Shown: positions 43,043 to 52,391 of the stretch, piece after piece
How positions within the stretch are numbered: position 1 is the stretch's first letter
Layout: every line of letters starts with the position of its first letter
NCBI RefSeq assembly: GCF_008830365.1
Contig: NZ_WBKI01000009.1
Span: 1-64,000, forward strand
Origin: Serratia proteamaculans
Lineage (GTDB): Bacteria > Pseudomonadota > Gammaproteobacteria > Enterobacterales > Enterobacteriaceae
Direction: 5' to 3'
Length of the DNA: 64,000 nucleotides
Made by a program: the position numbers and the translations under genes
Notes under the pieces: generated by a model
What the model saw: only the letters and a program-made list of their open reading frames with translations
Database searches by the model: none
What the model was told of the DNA's origin: nothing

Positions 43043-43745
43043 CCCCCTGGCTTGGGAAACTGAGTTTTTCGCCCTTAACAGCGCCAAACTCAATTTTTCC
43101 GCTACGTCCCCGGCGCTCGCCGAGGACGGTCTGGCCGCCTATGCCTTGGTTCAGGCCAAAATTCCGGCACATCAAACTGCTTTGGCGGATGGCTTGGCCC
43201 GTTTGGGTTTCCAATTGGTAGAGGGTGAAGTCGATCTGGTGCTGAATACCGGCACGGAATGTGCATTACCTCTTACCGTGACGCCGCAGGCGATTCGTTC
43301 GGCGGTACCGGCCGATATCCCGGTGCTGCGTGCGGCGGCTGCCAGCGTATTTACCGCCAGCCGTTTCCGCGCCCCCTGGTATCACTCCCAGGATAGCGGC
43401 CGCTTTTATGCCGAATGGATAGAAAAGGCGGTATTGGGGACATTTGACCATCAGTGTCTGCTGGCACTGGACGATACTGGGCAGCCGGAAGGCTTTGTCA
43501 GCCTGCGTGAATTGGGTGACCAGGAGGCCCGAATCGGCCTGTTGGCGGCGTTCCCCGGCGTGGCAGGCAAAGGAATCGGCTCGCGATTGATGGCGGCGGC
43601 CATTGCAGAGTGCCGGTCGCTGCAGCGCCTGCGGGTTGCGACTCAGCTAGGTAACATCGGCGCACTACGGCTCTATCAACGACAGGGTGCTGTTATTGAA
43701 AGCACCTCGTATTGGTTATACAGAGGAAGACATGATCCCATTTAA
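43020..43745 (+). CDS. wecD: dTDP-4-amino-4,6-dideoxygalactose N-acetyltransferase
   Basis: A GNAT-family acetyltransferase that finishes dTDP-Fuc4NAc. The ATG at 43020, inside the end of rffH, gives 241 residues beginning [15 protein letters not shown]. coli WecD/RffC has 224 (size from memory). The [23 protein letters not shown] block and the acetyl-CoA-binding run [12 protein letters not shown] are visible, followed by LRVATQLGN. The longer frame back to 42963 lies wholly inside rffH. It overlaps wecE by 14 bases. Confidence 0.92.
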   Translation: MRVHATIDPLAWETEFFALNSAKLNFSATSPALAEDGLAAYALVQAKIPAHQTALADGLARLGFQLVEGEVDLVLNTGTECALPLTVTPQAIRSAVPADIPVLRAAAASVFTASRFRAPWYHSQDSGRFYAEWIEKAVLGTFDHQCLLALDDTGQPEGFVSLRELGDQEARIGLLAAFPGVAGKGIGSRLMAAAIAECRSLQRLRVATQLGNIGALRLYQRQGAVIESTSYWLYRGRHDPI

Positions 43746-44862
43746 CGCACCACCGGTTGTTGGCACTGAACTTGACTATATGCAGGCTGCGATGGGCAGT
43801 GGCAAGCTGTGTGGTGACGGTGGTTTTACCCGTCGTTGCCAGCAGTGGATGGAACAGCGGTTTGGCAGCCCGAAGGTGCTGTTGACGCCGTCCTGTACCG
43901 CATCACTGGAGATGGCGGCGATCCTGCTGGATATCCAGCCGGGTGATGAAGTGATCATGCCAAGTTTTACCTTTGTTTCCACTGCCAACGCTTTTGTGCT
44001 GCGCGGTGCCACCGTGGTGTTTGTCGACCTGCGTCCGGACACCATGAACATCGATGAGAGCAAGATCGAAGCGGCAATCACTGATAAGACCCGCGCCATT
44101 GTGCCGGTGCATTACGCCGGCGTGGCCTGCGAGATGGACACCATCATGGCGCTGGCGAAAAAGTACAAGCTGTTCGTGGTGGAAGATGCCGCGCAGGGCG
44201 TGATGTCTACCTACAAGGGGAAAGCGCTCGGTACCATAGGTCATATTGGCTGTTTTAGTTTCCACGAAACCAAAAACTACACCGCAGGCGGTGAGGGCGG
44301 TGCCACGCTGATTAACGATCCGGCGTTGATTGACCGGGCTGAAGTCATTCGGGAGAAAGGCACCAACCGCAGCCAGTTCTTCCGCGGCCAGGTGGACAAG
44401 TACACCTGGCGTGATATCGGCTCCAGCTATCTGATGTCAGATTTGCAAGCGGCCTATTTGTGGGGCCAATTGGAAGCCGCCGATCGCATAAATCAACGCC
44501 GTTTGGCACTGTGGCAGAAGTATTACGACAGTTTCCTGCCACTGGCCAAGGCGGGCCGCATTGTGCTGCCGACCATCCCGGCGGGCTGCGTGCAGAATGC
44601 CCATATGTTCTATCTCAAATTGCGCGATGTTGAAGACCGTACGGCGTTTATCGATTACATGAAAGAAGCCGAGATCATGACGGTGTTCCATTACATTCCG
44701 CTACATGATTGCCCGGCTGGCGATCGTTTCGGCCGCTTTGCCGGTGAAGACCGCTTCACCAGCCAAGAGAGCGCACGTCTGGTTCGTTTGCCATTGTTCT
44801 ACAATATGACTGATATCACTCAGCGCACGGTGATCAATACCATTCTCAGCTTCTTCGCCTGA
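43732..44862 (+). CDS. wecE: dTDP-4-amino-4,6-dideoxygalactose transaminase
   Basis: A PLP-dependent sugar aminotransferase (DegT/DnrJ/EryC1 family) that acts before WecD. The ATG at 43732, with GAGGA at 43722-43726, gives [14 protein letters not shown] and 376 residues, the E. coli length. The PLP lysine lies in HETKNYTAGGEGG, and VEDAAQG precedes it. It starts inside the last codons of wecD and is followed 1 base later by wzxE. Confidence 0.96.
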   Translation: MIPFNAPPVVGTELDYMQAAMGSGKLCGDGGFTRRCQQWMEQRFGSPKVLLTPSCTASLEMAAILLDIQPGDEVIMPSFTFVSTANAFVLRGATVVFVDLRPDTMNIDESKIEAAITDKTRAIVPVHYAGVACEMDTIMALAKKYKLFVVEDAAQGVMSTYKGKALGTIGHIGCFSFHETKNYTAGGEGGATLINDPALIDRAEVIREKGTNRSQFFRGQVDKYTWRDIGSSYLMSDLQAAYLWGQLEAADRINQRRLALWQKYYDSFLPLAKAGRIVLPTIPAGCVQNAHMFYLKLRDVEDRTAFIDYMKEAEIMTVFHYIPLHDCPAGDRFGRFAGEDRFTSQESARLVRLPLFYNMTDITQRTVINTILSFFA

Positions 44863-44863
44863 T

Positions 44864-46114
44864 ATGTCGCTGGCAAAAGCATCGATTTGGACCGCCGGTT
44901 CCACGCTGATCAAGATTGGCGTGGGGCTATTGGTGGTGAAACTGCTGGCGGTGGCGTTTGGCCCCAGCGGGGTTGGGCAGGCGGGTAACTTCCGCCAGTT
45001 GATTACCGTGCTGGGCGTGCTGTCCGGTGCCGGGATTTTTAACGGCATCACTAAGTACGTTGCCGAATACCATCAGGATCCGCAGCGGCTACGCTTGGCC
45101 GTCGGCACGGCGTCGACTATTGTGCTGGGCTTTTCCACGCTGTTGGCGCTGGTGTTCTTGTTCGCGGCAGAACCGATCAGTATCGGGCTGTTCGGCCATG
45201 CTGATTATGTTGGCGTGGTGCGGGCGGTGGCGTTTATTCAGATGGGCATTGCCTACGCCAACCTGTTTATGGCGGTGCTGAAGGGCTACCGTGATGCTAT
45301 GGGCAATGCGCTGGCGGTGATTGGCGGCAGCCTGATTGGCGTGGTGGCCTACTACCTGTGTTTTAAGCTGGGTGGCTATGAAGGCGCGCTGGCGGGGTTG
45401 GCGTTGGTACCGGCATTAGTGGTGTTGCCCGCCGGCTTTATGCTGTGGCGGCGCAAAACCCTGCCGCTGAGCTATCTGGCGCTGGCATGGGACAAGGCGC
45501 TGGCCAGCCATCTCGGCAAGTTCACCATCATGGCGCTGATCACTTCAGTGACGCTGCCGGTGGCCTATGTGATGATGCGTAACCTGCTGGCTCGTGATTA
45601 CGGTTGGGATGAGGTGGGGATTTGGCAGGGTGTCAGCAGCATTTCTGACGCGTATCTGCAGTTTATCACCGCTTCCTTTACGGTCTATTTGCTGCCGACG
45701 CTGTCGCGGTTGAAGGAAAAAAGTGCCATCTCTCAGGAGATTGTGCGCTCGCTGAAATTTGTGCTGCCTGCGGTGGCGGCGGCAAGTTTCACCGTCTGGC
45801 TGCTCCGCGATTTCGCCATCTGGCTGCTGTTCACGGACAAGTTCGTCGCAATGCGCGATCTGTTCGCCTGGCAACTGGTGGGGGATGTGCTGAAGGTCGG
45901 TGCTTATGTGTTTGGTTACCTGGTTATCGCCAAGGCGTCGCTGCGTTTTTATATCCTGACCGAAGTCAGCCAGTTCCTGCTGTTGACGCTGTTCTCGCAT
46001 TGGTTAATCCCCTTGCACGGCGCGCTGGGTGCGGCACAGGCTTACATGGCAACCTACATTGTGTATTTCACGCTCTGTAGCTGCGTATTTATTCTTTATC
46101 GTAGACGAGTATGA
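44864..46114 (+). CDS. wzxE: ECA lipid III flippase
   Basis: A MATE/MOP-type flippase that moves the undecaprenyl-linked ECA trisaccharide across the inner membrane (416 residues, about 12 helices). The N-terminus [29 protein letters not shown] is typical, and a conserved [23 protein letters not shown] segment starts the second half. There is 1 base between the wecE stop and this ATG, and the stop overlaps wecF as ATGA. Confidence 0.95.
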   Translation: MSLAKASIWTAGSTLIKIGVGLLVVKLLAVAFGPSGVGQAGNFRQLITVLGVLSGAGIFNGITKYVAEYHQDPQRLRLAVGTASTIVLGFSTLLALVFLFAAEPISIGLFGHADYVGVVRAVAFIQMGIAYANLFMAVLKGYRDAMGNALAVIGGSLIGVVAYYLCFKLGGYEGALAGLALVPALVVLPAGFMLWRRKTLPLSYLALAWDKALASHLGKFTIMALITSVTLPVAYVMMRNLLARDYGWDEVGIWQGVSSISDAYLQFITASFTVYLLPTLSRLKEKSAISQEIVRSLKFVLPAVAAASFTVWLLRDFAIWLLFTDKFVAMRDLFAWQLVGDVLKVGAYVFGYLVIAKASLRFYILTEVSQFLLLTLFSHWLIPLHGALGAAQAYMATYIVYFTLCSCVFILYRRRV

Positions 46115-47196
46115 CTACACTGATTCACGTATTGGGATCTGACATCCCGCATCACAATCAGACGGTGCTGCGTTTCTTCAACGACGTGTTGGCGAAGAGC
46201 CTGCCGTCCGATCAGACACGCCATTTCATGGTGGCCGCCAAAGATGCCGCCGCGTTGGGGCCGTTCCCTGAACTGAACATTGAATATCATCCGGATAAGA
46301 AAAGCCTGGCGATTGCGGTGATTGCCCGTGCCCAGGCCGATCGCAATGCGCGTTTCTTCCTGCATGGTCAGTTTAACCCGACGCTGTGGCTGGCATTGCT
46401 GAGCGGTAAAATCAAAGCCCAGCAGGTGAGCTGGCATATCTGGGGCGCCGATTTGTATGAAAACGCCACCAGTTGGAAATTCCGGCTGTTCTATTTGCTG
46501 CGCCGTATTGCACAGGGGCGGGTGGGGCACGTATTCGCGACCCGTGGCGATGTGATCCACTACCAGCAGCGACATGCCCGCGTACCGGCCTCTCTGCTGT
46601 ATTTCCCGACGCGGATGGATCCGGCGTTGACTGGTGTCAGCGTAGAGAAAAATCTGGCCGGACCGATGACCATTCTGGTGGGGAACTCCGGCGATCGCAC
46701 CAACCGCCACGTCGAGGCACTGAAAGCGATTCACCAGCAGTTCGGCCCAGATGTGCGTGTGATCCTGCCGATGGGCTATCCGGCTAATAACGACGCTTAC
46801 ATTGAACAGGTTCGCACTGCCGGGCTGGCTCTGTTCAGCGCCAAGAACCTGCAGGTACTAACGCAGCAGGTGGCGTTCGACGACTACCTGAATATCCTGC
46901 GTGAGTGCGACCTCGGTTACTTTATCTTTAACCGCCAGCAGGGGATTGGCACGCTGTGTCTGCTGATCCAGTTTGGCGTGCCGTTCGTGCTGAGCCGACA
47001 GAACCCGTTCTGGCAGGATCTGGCGGAGCAGCACTTGCCGGTGTTGTTCTATGGTGATTCGCTGGATGAGGCGGTCGTGCGTGAGGCGCAACGCCAGCTG
47101 GCGTCCGTCGATAAGCAGGCGATTGCCTTCTTTAATCCCAACTACGTTGATGGCTGGCAACAGGCATTAACTCTGGCGGCAGGGGATAATTCATGA
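46111..47196 (+). CDS. wecF: TDP-Fuc4NAc:lipid II Fuc4NAc transferase
   Basis: A GT56 glycosyltransferase that adds the third sugar of the ECA repeat on the cytoplasmic face (361 residues). [25 protein letters not shown] is the conserved N-terminus, with [10 protein letters not shown] in the middle and [14 protein letters not shown] as a family block. Overlap by 4 bases with both wzxE and wzyE suggests tight coupling. Confidence 0.95.
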   Translation: MTTLIHVLGSDIPHHNQTVLRFFNDVLAKSLPSDQTRHFMVAAKDAAALGPFPELNIEYHPDKKSLAIAVIARAQADRNARFFLHGQFNPTLWLALLSGKIKAQQVSWHIWGADLYENATSWKFRLFYLLRRIAQGRVGHVFATRGDVIHYQQRHARVPASLLYFPTRMDPALTGVSVEKNLAGPMTILVGNSGDRTNRHVEALKAIHQQFGPDVRVILPMGYPANNDAYIEQVRTAGLALFSAKNLQVLTQQVAFDDYLNILRECDLGYFIFNRQQGIGTLCLLIQFGVPFVLSRQNPFWQDLAEQHLPVLFYGDSLDEAVVREAQRQLASVDKQAIAFFNPNYVDGWQQALTLAAGDNS

Positions 47197-48569
47197 CGCT
47201 GGCGCAATTTGGCGGGTTATTCGTCGTCTACCTGATCGGTGCGTTGTTTGTTCTGACGTTGACCTACCAGGAGTTTCGGCGCGTTCGCTTTAATTTCAAC
47301 GTCTTCTTTTCGCTGCTGTATTTGCTGACGTTTTACTTCGGCTTTCCGTTAACCTGCCTGTTAGTGTTTCAGTTTGACGTTGAGGTGGTGCCGGTAGAAT
47401 TCTTGTTGTACGCCATCCTCTCGGCCACTGCGTTTTATGCGATTTACTACGTCAGCTATAAAACCCGGTTGCGAAAGCGCAGCGTGCAGCCGCGTAAACC
47501 GGTATTCAACATGAACCGGGTTGAAACCCATCTGACCTGGATCTTGCTGGCATTGGTGGCGATGGTTACCGTCGGCATTTTCTTCCTGCAAAACGGCTTC
47601 CTGCTGTTCAAACTCAATTCTTACAGCCAGATCTTCTCCAGTGACGTGTCTGGCGTAGCGCTCAAGCGGTTCTTCTATTTCTTTATTCCGGCGATGCTGG
47701 TGGTGTATTTCCTGAAGCAAGATCTGCGAGCCTGGTTCTTTTTCCTGGCGGCGACGGTGGCTTTTGGCATCCTCACTTATGTGATTGTCGGCGGCACCCG
47801 CGCCAACATCATTATTGCCTTCTCACTGTTCCTGTTTATCGGCATTGTGCGCGGTTGGATCTCGCTGTGGATGTTGGTGGCCGCAGGTGTGTTCGGTATT
47901 GTCGGCATGTTCTGGCTGGCGTTAAAGCGCTATAGCCTGGACGTCAGTGGCCCCGAAGCGTTTTATACCTTCCTTTATCTGACGCGAGACACCTTCTCGC
48001 CGTGGGAAAACCTGGCGTTATTGCTACAAAACTACGACAAGATTGATTTCCAGGGGTTGGCGCCGATAGTGCGTGATTTCTACGTGTTCATTCCAGCCTG
48101 GCTGTGGCCGGGCCGACCGGATACGGTGTTGAACACCGCCAACTACTTCACCTGGGAAGTCCTGAATAACCATTCCGGCCTGGCCATTTCACCGACGCTG
48201 ATTGGTTCGCTGGTGGTGATGGGCGGCGCATTGTTCATTCCTGTTGGCGCGGTGCTGGTGGGGATGATCATCAAATGGTTCGACTGGCTGTATGAAATGG
48301 GCAAAAGCGAGTCGAACCCTTATAAAGCCGCCATATTGCAGGGTTTCTGCTTTGGTGCGGTATTCAACATCATCGTATTGGCGCGAGAAGGGGTGGATTC
48401 GTTTGTCTCGCGGGTGGTGTTCTTCTGCCTCATTTTCGGCGCCTGTTTGCTGATGGCAAAATTGCTGTATTGGCTGTTTGATACTGCCGGATTGATTAAG
48501 GTGCGGGTGCTGCGTTCGCGAACGCTAAGTCGTCCTGCTTCATCCGTGCAGGCCGACGGCCTTTTGTAA
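47193..48569 (+). CDS. wzyE: ECA polymerase WzyE
   Basis: An integral membrane polymerase (458 residues, about 11 hydrophobic helices) that joins ECA repeats on the periplasmic side, with length set by WzzE. Large hydrophobic stretches run throughout; [15 protein letters not shown] and [26 protein letters not shown] are the most conserved loops. It starts at an ATGA overlap with wecF and ends 13 bases before wecG. Confidence 0.94.
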   Translation: MTLAQFGGLFVVYLIGALFVLTLTYQEFRRVRFNFNVFFSLLYLLTFYFGFPLTCLLVFQFDVEVVPVEFLLYAILSATAFYAIYYVSYKTRLRKRSVQPRKPVFNMNRVETHLTWILLALVAMVTVGIFFLQNGFLLFKLNSYSQIFSSDVSGVALKRFFYFFIPAMLVVYFLKQDLRAWFFFLAATVAFGILTYVIVGGTRANIIIAFSLFLFIGIVRGWISLWMLVAAGVFGIVGMFWLALKRYSLDVSGPEAFYTFLYLTRDTFSPWENLALLLQNYDKIDFQGLAPIVRDFYVFIPAWLWPGRPDTVLNTANYFTWEVLNNHSGLAISPTLIGSLVVMGGALFIPVGAVLVGMIIKWFDWLYEMGKSESNPYKAAILQGFCFGAVFNIIVLAREGVDSFVSRVVFFCLIFGACLLMAKLLYWLFDTAGLIKVRVLRSRTLSRPASSVQADGLL

Positions 48570-48582
48570 GGGTAAGAACAAG

Positions 48583-49323
48583 ATGGAAGCAAAAATCTCG
48601 GTGCCCAAATACGAACTGCGCGGTTTCAGCCTGTGGGGATTTCGCGATATGGCGCAGTGCATGGATTTTCTGTTCGACGGTGGCCACGTAAAGCGAGGCA
48701 CGCTGGTCGCCATGAACGCCGAAAAAATTCTGACGGCGGAACAGGATACTGAGCTGCATGCCTTGCTGGATGAGGCCGAGTACAAGTATGCCGACGGTAT
48801 CAGCATGGTACGGTCAATTCGCCGGAAGTATCCGGGAGCCGATGTGTCACGCGTAGCCGGAGCCGATCTGTGGGAAGCGCTGATGCAACGCGCCGGGCGC
48901 GAGGGTACGCCGGTGTTCCTGATTGGCGGCAAGCCGTCGGTGCTGGCAGAAACCGAACAGAAGCTGCGCAGCCAGTGGAATGTGAATTTGGTCGGTAGCC
49001 AGGATGGCTATTTCAAGCCGGAACAGCGTGAGTCGCTGTTTGAGCGTATCCGCGCCAGCGGTGCCGCCATAGTGACGGTTGCCATGGGGTCACCGAAACA
49101 GGAAATCCTGATGCGTGACTGTCGCAAGGTACACCCCCAGGCGCTGTATATGGGCGTAGGCGGGACCTACGACGTGTTCACCGGGCATGTGAAGCGTGCA
49201 CCCAAGGTTTGGCAGAACCTCGGCCTGGAGTGGCTCTATCGGCTGCTCAGTCAGCCGAGCCGCATCGGGCGCCAACTGCGGTTGCTGAAATTCGTGAGTT
49301 ACTATTATCGCGGCAAGATGTGA
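48583..49323 (+). CDS. wecG: UDP-ManNAcA:lipid I transferase
   Basis: A WecG/TagA/CpsF (GT26) transferase that adds ManNAcA to lipid I (246 residues, the E. coli length). Family signatures: YADGISMV with the catalytic Asp, [20 protein letters not shown] and [18 protein letters not shown]. It is the last gene of the wec operon, and the order of the operon makes all the ECA assembly steps contiguous. Confidence 0.96.
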   Translation: MEAKISVPKYELRGFSLWGFRDMAQCMDFLFDGGHVKRGTLVAMNAEKILTAEQDTELHALLDEAEYKYADGISMVRSIRRKYPGADVSRVAGADLWEALMQRAGREGTPVFLIGGKPSVLAETEQKLRSQWNVNLVGSQDGYFKPEQRESLFERIRASGAAIVTVAMGSPKQEILMRDCRKVHPQALYMGVGGTYDVFTGHVKRAPKVWQNLGLEWLYRLLSQPSRIGRQLRLLKFVSYYYRGKM

Positions 49324-49690
49324 TGAAGGTGCCGGGGCTGATTATTCTGTCCCGGTGCCACAAGTTGTTCAAATAACCTGCTTTGTGGCCAATTTTCCAA
49401 CACTCTATAACCTCAGCCGCTAAACCCCCTTGTGTTTATTCCATAAAGTTTTAACTTGCGGTTTGCTTATAGCGGCAAAATGCGAAACGATACCGCCCTG
49501 AAATTACCCCCAGCTGTTGGCGCCTTATTCGGCCGCGCTGAACGACGTTTTTCTCGCCGTAAGATAGCCCCATCACAAGTTGATGTCCGCCAACGCGGCG
49601 GGAGATGATTTACGCTATTTTTCATTAAAACAATAACGACCGGTAACGGCCGGCAAGCAGACACAATCAAAAGAATATTATCGAGGATTT
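49324..49690 (+). other. wecG-yifK gap
   Basis: A 367-base gap. An imperfect stem GGTGCCGGG / CCCGGTGCC (49328-49336/49351-49359, two G-T pairs) lies just after wecG and lacks a T-run. The rest is a promoter-like region. A CA-rich stretch (AGACACAATC, 49659-49668) before the yifK RBS could be a GcvB target, as known for yifK in Salmonella. No gene is seen. Confidence 0.45.
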
Positions 49691-51094
49691 ATGCCACACA
49701 CTGAAAAACCGCAAGGACTACACCGGGGGCTGGAAGCCCGGCATATCGAGCTGATTGCTCTTGGCGGCACCATTGGTGTCGGCCTGTTTATGGGGTCGGC
49801 CAGTACGCTGAAATGGGCGGGGCCGTCGGTGTTATTGGCTTATATCATCGCCGGGCTGTTCGTGTTCTTTATTATGCGTTCGATGGGCGAGATGCTGTTC
49901 CTGGAACCGGTCGCGGGCTCCTTTGCCGTTTATGCACATAAATACATGAGTCCGTACTTTGGCTACCTGACTGCCTGGGGCTATTGGTTTATGTGGATTG
50001 CCGTCGGGATCTCGGAAATTACCGCCATTGGGGTCTACGTGCAGTTTTGGTTCCCGGAGATCCCGCAGTGGCTACCGGCGCTGATCGCCGTAGCGATGGT
50101 GGCGTTGGCTAATGTGGCGGCGGTACGCCTGTATGGCGAGCTGGAGTTTTGGTTTGCCATGATCAAGGTGACCACCATTATTGTGATGATTTTGGTGGGG
50201 CTGGGGGTGATCTTGTTTGGCTTTGGTAACGGGGGGCAGCCTATCGGTTTTGCCAACCTGACCGAACACGGTGGTTTCTTTGCCGGCGGCTGGAAGGGCT
50301 TCCTGTTTGCGTTGTGTATTGTCGTGGCGTCCTATCAGGGGGTTGAACTGGTCGGTATTACCGCCGGTGAGGCCAAAAACCCGCAGGTCACGCTGAAACG
50401 CGCAATTAATAATATCCTGTGGCGCATCCTGATCTTCTACGTCGGCGCCATTTTTGTCATTGTCACCATCTTCCCATGGAACGGTATTGGCACCGCAGGC
50501 AGTCCGTTCGTGCTGACCTTTGCCAAAATCGGCATCGTTGCCGCCGCCGGTATCATTAACTTCGTGGTGCTGACCGCCGCACTCTCTGGCTGCAACAGCG
50601 GCATGTATAGCGGGGGGCGTATGTTGTACGCGCTTGCCAAGAACCGTCAATTGCCCGCCTCGCTGACCCGACTGTCTGGCAGCGGCGTGCCGGTGAACTG
50701 TATTGCCGTGACCATCGCCTGTCTGCTGGTCGGTTCCTGCTTGAATTATCTGATCCCCAATCCGCAGGCGGTGTTCGTCTACGTTTACAGTGCCAGCGTG
50801 CTGCCGGGCATGGTGCCGTGGTTTGTGGTGCTGATCAGCCAGCTGTATTTCCGCCGCGCCCATAAGGAAGCGATCAAAACCCACAGCTTTAAGTCGATTA
50901 TGTTCCCCTATGTGAACTATCTGACCATCGCTTTCTTGGTCTGCGTGCTGATCGGCATGGGAATTAACCCGGATACGCGTATTTCTCTGCTGGTCGGGGC
51001 AATATTCTTAGCGGCAGTCAGTCTGTGCTACTTTGCTTTCGGTATGCATAAGAAACATCATCCGGCTGAAAAACGGACAGAAACCCAGCAATAA
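49691..51094 (+). CDS. yifK: Amino acid permease YifK (ThrP-type)
   Basis: An APC-superfamily (AAT family) amino acid:proton symporter, 467 residues with 12 helices. The hallmark [14 protein letters not shown] is in helix 1 and the conserved [18 protein letters not shown] is in helix 3. The E. coli homologue has been reported to carry threonine and serine. RBS GAGG lies 6 bases before the ATG. It stands between the wec operon and the tRNA operon, as in E. coli. Confidence 0.93.
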   Translation: MPHTEKPQGLHRGLEARHIELIALGGTIGVGLFMGSASTLKWAGPSVLLAYIIAGLFVFFIMRSMGEMLFLEPVAGSFAVYAHKYMSPYFGYLTAWGYWFMWIAVGISEITAIGVYVQFWFPEIPQWLPALIAVAMVALANVAAVRLYGELEFWFAMIKVTTIIVMILVGLGVILFGFGNGGQPIGFANLTEHGGFFAGGWKGFLFALCIVVASYQGVELVGITAGEAKNPQVTLKRAINNILWRILIFYVGAIFVIVTIFPWNGIGTAGSPFVLTFAKIGIVAAAGIINFVVLTAALSGCNSGMYSGGRMLYALAKNRQLPASLTRLSGSGVPVNCIAVTIACLLVGSCLNYLIPNPQAVFVYVYSASVLPGMVPWFVVLISQLYFRRAHKEAIKTHSFKSIMFPYVNYLTIAFLVCVLIGMGINPDTRISLLVGAIFLAAVSLCYFAFGMHKKHHPAEKRTETQQ

Positions 51095-51101
51095 CCGGTC
51101 A

Positions 51102-51124
51102 AAAGGGACTACGGAGAGCCCTTT
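51102..51124 (+). terminator. Weak hairpin after yifK
   Basis: AAAGGG (51102-51107) / CCCTTT (51119-51124) around an 11-base loop, 7 bases past the stop. It has almost no T-run and is only a possible terminator. Confidence 0.35.
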
Positions 51125-51179
51125 CCTGCGCGGGAGTGAGCAAAGCGTAATCAAACGCAACATTTCTGCGAAAAAGCAC

Positions 51180-51208
51180 TAGACAGGATTGGGTTAAAAC
51201 CGTAGTAT
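51180..51208 (+). promoter_or_regulatory. tRNA operon promoter with GC-rich discriminator
   Basis: TAGACA (51180-51185; 5 of 6) and TAGTAT (51203-51208; 4 of 6) are exactly 17 bases apart. They are followed by CCCCTCCCGC, a GC-rich discriminator typical of stable-RNA promoters under stringent control. The first tRNA starts 21 bases after the -10. Confidence 0.7.
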
Positions 51209-51229
51209 CCCCTCCCGCAACGGCGCTAT

Positions 51230-51306
<77 letters not shown>

Positions 51307-51365
51307 TTAAGTTTGTGTGCAAGAGCTGCGGTGGTAGTATTACCGCGTGAAGTTAAGAAGTAATG

Positions 51366-51441
51366 GTGGCTATAGCTCAGTTGGTAGAGCCCTGGATTGT
51401 GATTCCAGTTGTCGTGGGTTCGAGTCCCATTAGCCACCCCA
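51366..51441 (+). tRNA. hisR: tRNA-His (GTG)
   Basis: Anticodon GTG at 51399-51401, T-loop TTCGAGT, encoded CCA at the end. The extra 5' G (-1) that marks histidine tRNAs is the G at 51365, opposite the discriminator C. It lies 59 bases after tRNA-Arg. Confidence 0.97.
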
Positions 51442-51484
51442 CTTCCTAAGAGAAGTGAAGAATTGTAAGCTGTTTTGTGACTGT

Positions 51485-51571
51485 GCGAAGGTGGCGGAAT
51501 TGGTAGACGCGCTAGCTTCAGGTGTTAGTGTTCTTACGGACGTGAGGGTTCAAGTCCCTCTCTTCGCACCA
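51485..51571 (+). tRNA. leuT: tRNA-Leu (CAG)
   Basis: An 87-base class II tRNA with long variable arm, acceptor GCGAAGG/CTTCGC, anticodon CAG at 51519-51521, and encoded CCA. It is the third gene of the operon. Confidence 0.97.
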
Positions 51572-51647
51572 CACACAAAATGTCTAATAAATTTAATATT
51601 TACATAGACATAAGCGATAAAATTCGGTAGTATCTGCAACAAGAAAT

Positions 51648-51724
51648 CGGCGAGTAGCGCAGCTTGGTAGCGCAACTGGTTTGGGACCAGTGGGTCGGAG
51701 GTTCGAATCCTCTCTCGCCGACCA
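51648..51724 (+). tRNA. proM: tRNA-Pro (TGG)
   Basis: A 77-base cloverleaf with anticodon TGG at 51682-51684, T-loop GTTCGAATCC and encoded CCA. It is the last gene of the operon. Its final 20 bases recur at 105-124 at the left end of the window. Confidence 0.97.
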
Positions 51725-51731
51725 CTTTCAG

Positions 51732-51761
51732 AAAAGCCCGTTCAGCAATGAACGGGCTTTT
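51732..51761 (+). terminator. Terminator of the tRNA operon
   Basis: A 13-bp perfect stem AAAAGCCCGTTCA / TGAACGGGCTTTT with GCAA loop, 7 bases after tRNA-Pro. Confidence 0.92.
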
Positions 51762-52072
51762 CGCTTTCTGCCATTCAGTAAACCTCACTTTTAACTTCCT
51801 GCTGTCCTGTTTTTGGTTTCTGGAGCCGTGTTGGCTTTCAGCGACATCGGCATGGCGCATTGTCGCCAGGTTGAGACATATAACATAATGATTTAATAAG
51901 ATAAAAATCACTTTGTCTTAAGTCGTCGTTATAAGGCGACATATCTGCTGGGGTCAGGGAGAGAGTGGGGTAATACCCGATAAGAGGCGATAAATTTAAT
52001 ATGACGTTTAAATTTCTTTTAATTCATGGTTTTAGTTTATTTTCTTCAGGCTAAACGGCATTTCTCCAAAAG
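51762..52072 (+). other. Gap upstream of glmZ
   Basis: About 310 bases with no gene. E. coli carries aslB and aslA in this interval; here they are absent. The AT-rich right part (51885-52070) is the likely upstream control region of glmZ, with the GlrR-like site at 51924-51941 and A/T tracts that could bind IHF. Confidence 0.5.
51924..51941 (+). promoter_or_regulatory. GlrR-like activator site
   Basis: CGTC-N10-GACA differs by one base from the GlrR consensus TGTC-N10-GACA. It lies about 160 bases upstream of the predicted GlmZ start, a normal distance for a sigma-54 enhancer protein. Only one site was found by eye; others may exist. Confidence 0.45.
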
Positions 52073-52089
52073 TTGGCACGCCATGTGCA
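52073..52089 (+). promoter_or_regulatory. Sigma-54 promoter of glmZ
   Basis: TTGGCACG (-24 element) and TGTGCA (-12 element) keep the GG...GC spacing of RpoN promoters. The conserved GC at 52087-52088 is 13 bases before the predicted start at 52101. A TATCTAT further downstream (52091-52097) may be an overlapping sigma-70 -10. Confidence 0.75.
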
Positions 52090-52100
52090 ATATCTATTCC

Positions 52101-52320
52101 GTAGATGCTCATTCCACCTCTTATGTTCGCCTTAGGCTTCATAAACCCTGGGAATGACGCAGAGCCGATTTAGGGTGCCTATTGCCCACCAGAACGATGT
52201 CAGCGTTGCTTGCAACCCGACATCACACTCCGGGCATAACGTTGAGTGAGGCACCGCCCCTGTTGTCCTAGACCTGATTGCTTTTTTATACACTTGCCAC
52301 CGCGGCAAGTGTTTTTTTTT
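52101..52320 (+). ncRNA. glmZ: Small RNA GlmZ
   Basis: A trans-acting RNA that activates translation of glmS (glucosamine-6-phosphate synthase) with Hfq, and is inactivated by RapZ/RNase E cleavage. The 5' block from GTAGATGCTC through CTCTTATGTTCGCCTTAG matches remembered E. coli GlmZ closely. So do GAATGACGCAGAGCCG and AACGTTGAGTGA, and TGTTGTC at 52261-52267 lies where the glmS-pairing region is. The transcript ends at a strong terminator: ACACTTGCC (52290-52298) / GGCAAGTGT (52304-52312) plus nine Ts. It sits upstream of the end of the heme operon, as in E. coli. Confidence 0.9.
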
Positions 52321-52340
52321 GCCGGTAGATAATCGACAGG

Positions 52341-52373
52341 CGAAAAAAAAGCGCGGCATCAACGCCGCGCTTT
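52341..52373 (-). terminator. Terminator of hemCDXY
   Basis: AAAGCGCGGC (52348-52357) / GCCGCGCTTT (52364-52373), loop ATCAAC. On the minus strand it is followed by a T-run (the A-run 52343-52350), 19 bases past the hemY stop. It abuts the GlmZ terminator, so the two transcripts are insulated. Confidence 0.9.
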
Positions 52374-52391
52374 GATCACTCGATATTGCCG

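Noticed and set aside
51600-51911. Frames on both strands crossing tRNA-Pro and its terminator
   Set aside because: They translate the tRNA gene itself (for example [11 protein letters not shown] on the minus strand), a well-known annotation artefact.
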